DNA from: Methylococcaceae bacterium UBA662
GTDB taxonomy: Bacteria > Pseudomonadota > Gammaproteobacteria > Methylococcales > Methylomonadaceae
DNA length: 56,658 nucleotides
Direction: 5' to 3'
Assembly: GCA_002299425.1 (NCBI GenBank)
Contig: DBNW01000008.1
Location: 1 to 56,658 of the forward strand
Shown piece after piece: positions 51,643 through 56,658 of the stretch (the stretch's first letter is position 1; every line of letters starts with the position of its first letter). The position numbers and the translations under genes were made by a program. The notes beneath the pieces were generated by a model. It searched no databases and was not told the origin of the DNA. It saw nothing but the letters and a program-made list of their open reading frames with translations.

Positions 51643-53490
51643 TCACTGCCCGGGCACGGGTGTTTTTTTCTCGGCGAATTGGGGCATAGCCGGCAGGTTA
51701 GGCTGGGCAAACACCGTGTTGTGGTCAGGGAGTTCAGCGGGTGCTCTTAGGGCGTTAAGTAAGGCTGTGTCGTGGTCGTAGATGTCTGGGTAAAACGTCA
51801 ATTGGTTGTCTTGGTTGACGGCGGCAGTGGTGTAAAAAAACAGCACTGGAATGGGTTGTTTTAACGTGACCCGCTTGTTTTTTCCGGCGTGGATGGCGGT
51901 TTGTATTTTTTCCGCATCCCAGACACCTTGGCCTTTTAGTGCGAACGCAGCGAGTATTTCTGGTTTTTCAACCCGTACGCAACCGTGGCTAAAATCCCGG
52001 CGCGACCGGTTAAACAGGGCGTTGGCCGGAGTGTCATGCAAATAAACATTGTCGTCGTTGGGGAACAGAAACTTTATTTTACCTAAGGCGTTTTTTTTCC
52101 CAGGCAGTTGCCGTACTCTGGCCTTGCCTTCTTTTAGCAAAGCTAGGGTTTGTACTGAAAAGCCGATGGGTTTTGAATCGACGACCACTTCCATGCCTTC
52201 CCGGGCTAAATGGCTGGGATCACGCAACAGTTTGGGAATGAGTTCATTTTTGGTAATGCTATAAGGCACATTCCAGTAGGGCATAAAATCTATCTGGCTT
52301 ATTTCGGCCATCAATACGGGGGTTTGCGTTTTGAGTGCTTGACCAACCACTACTTTCATGGTGGTGGCTTCTGGTGTAAGGGCGTTAAGGTCGTCGAACG
52401 CCCACAGTTGAAAAGCCGGGATGTTAACAATGACGGCGGGGCCGCTACTGAATTCTGGCAACCAACGGGTGCGTTCCATGGCCAGTTCAATTTGGGTGAC
52501 GCGCCGGCTGAGGGGAATGTTCAATTCTGTTAGGGTGGTGGGCCCTATTACGCCATCCGCAGCTAAGCCGTGGCGGCTTTGGAACGTTTTCACGGCGGCC
52601 ACCAAATCCACGGTGTAGCGGTCAGGGGCGGTCGCGTCGTAGGCGGGTACTGTGGCCATATCACCGGTTTTGTACAGAAACTGCCTCAATTCTGCGGCTT
52701 GGGGAAAGTAGGCACCCGGTCGCAGCGGCGTATTGACGGCCAAGTGCAGGGCTGGGGTTGTTTTCGCCAGTTCCCGGTAAGCGGCTAGGGCTGACTTCAG
52801 TTGCCGGTATTGCTTGAGTTTAGGTTCAGCTAACGCGGGCAAGTCTAAGAGGGTGCTTTGGTTGATGTGGTTTTTGATCCAATGGGACCACGCTTGCGGA
52901 TTTTTTTCCTTGGGCCTGAGTTTGTAGTGGATGCTCTGCGGGTTGATACGGCCGTACTGGATATCATGCAGGTATCTGAGCAGGGACAAACTTAACGCAG
53001 TATCGAAGTCACCCGCTACTTTGTTGGCTGTATCATGCGGTTGCAACAACGCTTCGGGCAGCTTTTCCCGTAACAGCAGGGTGTTGTAGGTGTCAGGGTT
53101 TAGACCTTGGGACGGGGCATCTGCCAAAATTGACAGCAGGTCGGCGGTGTTTTTTTCTGATGACGGCTGTCCCAGCCAAATAAACTGGTAGTCGTTTAGT
53201 TTGTATAAGGCGTCTAACTCTTGGCTGCGGTTGGAAAAGTCACTGGGCAGCAGGAACGGGTGCTGTTTTGTCGCTAGGATTTGTTTGATTCTGTGGTTTT
53301 CGGCGGAAACTTCGGTTTGTGTTTCGGCGAAGGCCGTCTGCCAGGTGCAGGCCAGGCAAAAAAACAGTGGCCAAAAAAAGCCGTGCAAACGCTGCTTGTT
53401 CTTTTGAAAAGAAGCAGCGTGGCCGGGTACGGGGTAATTTTTGACGGGATAATCGCCGAAGCCGGTGTCGTTTTTGTTAGGGGACCGCAT
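51643..53490 (-). CDS. L,D-transpeptidase, YcbB/LdtD-like
   Basis: About 615 residues; the frame is open to a GTG at 53544, and ATGs at 53520 and 53490 are alternative starts. A signal or anchor segment (LHGFFWPLFFCLACTWQTAF with A-ETQ) lies unusually far in, so the true start may be later still. A peptidoglycan-binding domain (VDLVAAVKTFQSRHGLAADG, VIGPTTLTEL) precedes the YkuD catalytic domain, which has VYLHDTPANALFNRSRRDFS and the active-site HGCVRVEKP. The domain order and size match E. coli YcbB, which forms 3-3 cross-links in peptidoglycan. Acts in the periplasm. Confidence 0.9.
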   Translation of the reverse strand: MRSPNKNDTGFGDYPVKNYPVPGHAASFQKNKQRLHGFFWPLFFCLACTWQTAFAETQTEVSAENHRIKQILATKQHPFLLPSDFSNRSQELDALYKLNDYQFIWLGQPSSEKNTADLLSILADAPSQGLNPDTYNTLLLREKLPEALLQPHDTANKVAGDFDTALSLSLLRYLHDIQYGRINPQSIHYKLRPKEKNPQAWSHWIKNHINQSTLLDLPALAEPKLKQYRQLKSALAAYRELAKTTPALHLAVNTPLRPGAYFPQAAELRQFLYKTGDMATVPAYDATAPDRYTVDLVAAVKTFQSRHGLAADGVIGPTTLTELNIPLSRRVTQIELAMERTRWLPEFSSGPAVIVNIPAFQLWAFDDLNALTPEATTMKVVVGQALKTQTPVLMAEISQIDFMPYWNVPYSITKNELIPKLLRDPSHLAREGMEVVVDSKPIGFSVQTLALLKEGKARVRQLPGKKNALGKIKFLFPNDDNVYLHDTPANALFNRSRRDFSHGCVRVEKPEILAAFALKGQGVWDAEKIQTAIHAGKNKRVTLKQPIPVLFFYTTAAVNQDNQLTFYPDIYDHDTALLNALRAPAELPDHNTVFAQPNLPAMPQFAEKKTPVPGQ

Positions 53491-53741
53491 AAGACCGCTC
53501 TTTGCTGAAAATAAGGGCATAAACAGGATGGCGTTTTTAGCCACTTAAACAAGGCCATTGTGCAACCGTCCCGGCTTTAATGGGCGGCTATTACAGTAGG
53601 TTTGATAACCGGTTTTGGCAGTGGCCTTAAGTTTTATCAGGGCCGACAGCCTTAAGCACGGTCGCTGCAATCTGTTATAAACTTACGCGTTTCATGGGCT
53701 TAAAGGCCGGTCATTGTACATCATTTTGAAGGTTAATACCG

Positions 53742-54650
53742 ATGGTAAAAAAAACACGAATCCCGGGTGAACGGCTGTTCCCCAGTGCCAAGCAGGATGC
53801 TTCCAATGTCTATTACGATTACGGCTCGCCGCAAAGCAAATCGCCTTCCTACCGCCTGTCTTATAACGACCTAGACTTCATCATGCGAGATGAACTGCGT
53901 CCGGTGCGGATGCAGCTAGAATGGCTGAAGCCGGAATTGACACAGATGGAGCACCGTATCGAAGCCACTGTGGTGGTGTTTGGCAGTGCTAGAATTTATG
54001 AGCCTGACCGAGCGGCGGCGGAACTGTGCCGCGCCGAGTCAGCTTTGGCTGACCGCCCGGGCGACACCCGTTTGCAGGCGGCGGTGACCAAGGCCCGGCG
54101 GTTGCAGGAAAAAAGCAAGTATTACCAAGAAGCCCGGCAATTAGGGGCGTTGATTACCGAAGATGCTAAGCGTTTTCAACAAAACGTGTTGGTAGTGACG
54201 GGCGGCGGCCCGGGCATTATGGAGGCGGCTAACCGAGGTGCCGCCGATGTCGGCGGAAAAAGCATGGGGTTCAATATCGTTCTGCCTGGCGAGCAGGAGC
54301 CGAACCGTTACATTACTCCAGATTTGTGTTTCCAATTCCATTATTTTGCACTCAGGAAGATGCATTTTTTGATGCGTGCCATCGCTTTAGTGATTTTTCC
54401 CGGTGGTTACGGCACGTTAGATGAGTTATTTGAAGCCTTAACGTTAATCCAAACCCAAAAAATCCGCCGCATACCCGTCATTTTGTTTGGCCGGTTGTAC
54501 TGGGACAAAATTATTAATTTTGATGCCCTGGTTTTAGAAGGGGTTATTTCTGCTGCCGACCGCGAGCTGATCAGTTATGCGGAAACGGCGGAGCAAGCTT
54601 GGCAGATGGTGCTGGATAATTACAGTTTCGATGACGGCATGTCAGGCTAG
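53742..54650 (+). CDS. LOG-family protein (lysine decarboxylase-like fold)
   Basis: 302-residue protein of the LOG/PpnN-type nucleotide-processing superfamily. Signature motifs: VVVFGSARIYEPDRA, VVTGGGPGIMEAANRGAADV and VIFPGGYGTLDELFEALTLI (the PGGxGTxxE motif). LOG enzymes cleave nucleoside 5'-monophosphates between base and ribose phosphate. An N-terminal extension of about 75 residues and a helical insert of about 50 residues after SARIYEP are larger than in plant LOG. An AAGG site precedes the ATG. Its stop overlaps the stop of the convergent lpdA-like gene by 4 bases. Confidence 0.88.
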   Translation: MVKKTRIPGERLFPSAKQDASNVYYDYGSPQSKSPSYRLSYNDLDFIMRDELRPVRMQLEWLKPELTQMEHRIEATVVVFGSARIYEPDRAAAELCRAESALADRPGDTRLQAAVTKARRLQEKSKYYQEARQLGALITEDAKRFQQNVLVVTGGGPGIMEAANRGAADVGGKSMGFNIVLPGEQEPNRYITPDLCFQFHYFALRKMHFLMRAIALVIFPGGYGTLDELFEALTLIQTQKIRRIPVILFGRLYWDKIINFDALVLEGVISAADRELISYAETAEQAWQMVLDNYSFDDGMSG

Positions 54651-56092
54651 GGCAGATAAAGCGCACCTTTTTTTAGCGCAAACGCGGCTTCGTGCAAGGC
54701 TTCGGAGAAAGTGGGATAAATATGGACGGTTTTAGCCAGGTCTTCGCTGCTGGCGGAAAACTCCAGTGCCAGCACGGCCTCGGCAATGATCTCTGAGGCA
54801 TCCGCGCCGATGGTATGTACGCCTAGGAGGCTGTCGGTGTCGGCATGGGTGATAATTTTTACCAGGCCTTCGGTTTTGCCGACCGCCTGCGCCCTAGGTA
54901 GGGCGTTGAAAGGGAAAACACCCGTCTTTATGGGCGTACCCATCGCTTTTAACGCTTGTTCGGTTTGGCCTACCCAGGCTATTTCCGGTTCGGTATAGAT
55001 GACGCTGGGCATGGCGGCATAATTGAGTTCGCTGTGTAGCCCTGCTATGTGTTCGGCAACAAACCGGCCTTCTTCAATGCCTTTGTGGGCCAACATGGGT
55101 CCTGATAAGGTTAAGTCACCGATGGCATAAACACCCGGCAGGTTAGTTCGGCAGTTTTCGTCCACATGAACATAGCCATTTTCATCTAGGAACAAGTTGG
55201 CTTCGGGGTCGGCCAAACTTTCGGTGTTGGGTTTGCGTCCTGAGGCGACGATGAGCTTGTCGGTACGCAGGCTCTGTAGGCCTTCTTGGTCTTTGTATTC
55301 AATGATGACTTTTTTGCCGCTGTGCTTAGCGGAGGTGACCCGTGCCCCTAGGCGCATATCTAAGCCCTGTTGCTGATAGATACAGAAAGCCTCGCGGGCG
55401 ATTTGTTGGTCAACGAGCGGCAAGAATGTTTCTTGGGCGTCTAGTAGGACAGTCTCAGAACCCAGCCGGTGCCAAATGCCCGCCAGTTCCAGGCCGATTA
55501 CGCCGGCACCGATAATGGCCAGTTTTTTGGGCACTGCGGTTAAATTTAGGGCGGTGAACGAATCGATGATGGTTTCGTTGTCAACCTGGACATGGGGTAG
55601 CGTGAGGGGTGAAGACCCAGTCGCTAGCACAATGTGTTTGGCGTCCAGTGTGGCGGGTACCGGTTTGGCCGAGGTCAACGCGGTCAGGGCGACCTGTCTG
55701 TTGTTAAAGAGTTTGGCTCGGGCTGGGAACAGGTCGATTTTATGGTGTTTAAAAAGCGTGTCGATGGCTTGCCCTAAGCGGTCGATGGTGACATTTTTGC
55801 GGGCGGCCATTTGCGCAATGTCGATGCGGATGTTGTCGGCACAAATGCCGTGCTGGGCGATGCCGTGCTGCAGTTGATGAAAAATTTTTGCCGATTCCAA
55901 CAGGGCGATGGAGGCCACGCAGCCTGCGTTCAGGTGTGCGCCACCTAAGGCATGCTGGCCATCCTGGCCGCGCCAACTGTCGATGCAGGCGGTTTTTAAC
56001 CCCAGTTGGGCAGCGCGAATGGCGCAAGAATAACCGGCAGGACCGGCACCGATAACGATGGCATCGTAGTGGCTGGAAGGTTTGGTAGTCAT
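54647..56092 (-). CDS. lpdA: Dihydrolipoyl dehydrogenase-like flavoprotein lacking canonical active-site residues
   Basis: 481-residue pyridine-nucleotide disulfide oxidoreductase beginning MTTKPSSHYDAIVIGAGPAG (FAD loop); an earlier in-frame start overlaps sucB and is rejected. The NAD loop LAIIGAGVIGLELAGIWHRL and GVYAIGDLTLSGPMLAHKG are intact. It directly follows sucB in the same direction, as E3 of the 2-oxoglutarate dehydrogenase complex normally does. However the redox motif reads GGAHLNAGCVAS instead of GGTCLNVGCIPS, so the first cysteine is His53 and only C58 remains. The catalytic motif reads HIYPTFSEALHEA with Tyr459 where His is usual before PTxSE. Classic disulfide chemistry is therefore not expected. 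Confidence 0.88.
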   Translation of the reverse strand: MTTKPSSHYDAIVIGAGPAGYSCAIRAAQLGLKTACIDSWRGQDGQHALGGAHLNAGCVASIALLESAKIFHQLQHGIAQHGICADNIRIDIAQMAARKNVTIDRLGQAIDTLFKHHKIDLFPARAKLFNNRQVALTALTSAKPVPATLDAKHIVLATGSSPLTLPHVQVDNETIIDSFTALNLTAVPKKLAIIGAGVIGLELAGIWHRLGSETVLLDAQETFLPLVDQQIAREAFCIYQQQGLDMRLGARVTSAKHSGKKVIIEYKDQEGLQSLRTDKLIVASGRKPNTESLADPEANLFLDENGYVHVDENCRTNLPGVYAIGDLTLSGPMLAHKGIEEGRFVAEHIAGLHSELNYAAMPSVIYTEPEIAWVGQTEQALKAMGTPIKTGVFPFNALPRAQAVGKTEGLVKIITHADTDSLLGVHTIGADASEIIAEAVLALEFSASSEDLAKTVHIYPTFSEALHEAAFALKKGALYLP

Positions 56093-56094
56093 GG

Positions 56095-56658
56095 CTAAAT
56101 GTTCAGCAGTAAGTGGGCGGGAGCTTCCAAGCATTCTTTAATGGTGACCAAGAATTGTACGGCTTCACGGCCATCGACTAGGCGATGGTCATAGGACAAG
56201 GCTAGGTACATGATGGGCCGGATAACAATCTGGCCGTTTTCAACCACGGGGCGCTCTTTGATGGCGTGCATGCCTAAAATGGCGCATTGCGGCGGGTTGA
56301 GGATGGGCGTCGACAGCATTGAGCCGAATACCCCGCCATTGGTGATCGTAAAGGTGCCGCCTTTTAGGTCATCATAGCTTAGGGTGCCAGCGCGTGCCTT
56401 CTCACCATAGTCAATGATGCTTTTTTCGATGCCGGCAAAGTCCAGTTGATCGGCGTCTTTGATGACCGGTACGATCAGGCCCCGAGGGGTGCTAATAGCG
56501 ATGCCCATGTCGTAGTAGCCGTGGTAGATGATGTCGTTGCCATCCACCGACGCATTGATGACCGGGTACTTCTTCAGCGCCGCAACAGCCGCCTTGACGA
56601 AGAAGCTCATAAAGCCGAGCTTGACGCCGTGCTCCTTTTCGAAGCGCTCCTGGAAGCG
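56095..56658 (-). CDS. sucB: Dihydrolipoyl succinyltransferase (E2), C-terminal part
   Basis: C-terminal catalytic domain of the E2 subunit of 2-oxoglutarate dehydrogenase; the gene continues past the window end (the frame stays open to 56658, RFQERFEKEHGVKLGFMSFF). It shows INASVDGNDIIYHGYYDMGI, ISTPRGLIVPVIKDADQLDF, GGTFTITNGGVFGSMLSTPI and LSYDHRLVDGREAVQFL with the catalytic His and Asp. The wording matches SucB more than the pyruvate dehydrogenase E2. It ends 2 nt before the ATG of the lpdA-like gene. Confidence 0.95.
   Translation of the reverse strand, partial: RFQERFEKEHGVKLGFMSFFVKAAVAALKKYPVINASVDGNDIIYHGYYDMGIAISTPRGLIVPVIKDADQLDFAGIEKSIIDYGEKARAGTLSYDDLKGGTFTITNGGVFGSMLSTPILNPPQCAILGMHAIKERPVVENGQIVIRPIMYLALSYDHRLVDGREAVQFLVTIKECLEAPAHLLLNI

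Overview
The window reads as chromosome of a gammaproteobacterial methylotroph, most likely a type I methanotroph (order Methylococcales). The main evidence is a tetrahydromethanopterin (H4MPT)/methanofuran C1-transfer cluster at 16.5-23.8 kb (fae, mch, RimK-type glutamate ligase, CitG-like protein, extra ATP-grasp proteins, MfnF- and MfnD-like proteins and a HisA-like protein). These archaeal-type genes sit among ordinary gammaproteobacterial ones (lpxC, dciA, zapE, tusDC, dsbB, sucB-lpdA). No methane monooxygenase gene lies in this window, so methanotrophy is inferred from gene style, not shown.

Layout. 0-3.6 kb: 3' part of mutM and a large Hsp70-like protein with a long C-terminal extension. 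3.6-8.0 kb: an accessory patch with a hipBA toxin-antitoxin pair, an IS481-type transposase remnant, a SagB-type nitroreductase with a 29-codon ORF overlapping its stop, an IS5-type remnant and a decapitated molybdate-binding (Mop) domain. 8.0-16.5 kb: tusC/tusD, a periplasmic 5'-nucleotidase, a 36-codon membrane peptide candidate, zapE, lpxC, dciA, thpR and an FtsH paralogue. 16.5-23.8 kb: the C1 cofactor cluster. 23.9-29.5 kb: tRNA-Leu(UAG), lgt, and a DabB/DabA inorganic-carbon uptake pair. 29.6-33.9 kb: glycosyltransferases and a sulfotransferase-like protein on the minus strand, an HU-like protein and an unknown protein. 34.0-37.7 kb: DUF1501/DUF1800 exported pair and a fumarylacetoacetate-hydrolase-family protein. 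37.9-48.2 kb: rpe, then a plus-strand glycan/sulfotransferase operon ending near dsbB. 48.4-56.7 kb: an exported phytase-like esterase, a QEGLA/DUF1704 putative metallopeptidase, an L,D-transpeptidase, a LOG-family protein, and the end of the 2-oxoglutarate dehydrogenase operon (sucB, lpdA-like).

How the parts fit. Fae and Mch act on formaldehyde bound to H4MPT; the ATP-grasp, MfnF- and MfnD-like genes make or tail the H4MPT and methanofuran cofactors. DabB/DabA would supply bicarbonate, and rpe serves the ribulose-phosphate interconversions of the RuMP, pentose phosphate or Calvin pathways. The two glycan loci suggest a cell-surface polysaccharide that may be sulfated.

The observations most worth a second look are: the lpdA-like protein lacks both the first redox cysteine and the catalytic histidine of dihydrolipoyl dehydrogenases; a repeated 'FD..YY...YPDI...NPF.HYL..G..EGR' module is shared by a glycosyltransferase and a sulfotransferase-like protein of one operon; a REP-like palindrome forms the C-terminal codons of zapE; several very short ORFs are translationally coupled to neighbours; and mfnD and the hisA-like gene diverge with only 5 nt between start codons. 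All homology statements rest on motif recognition by eye; no database search was run.
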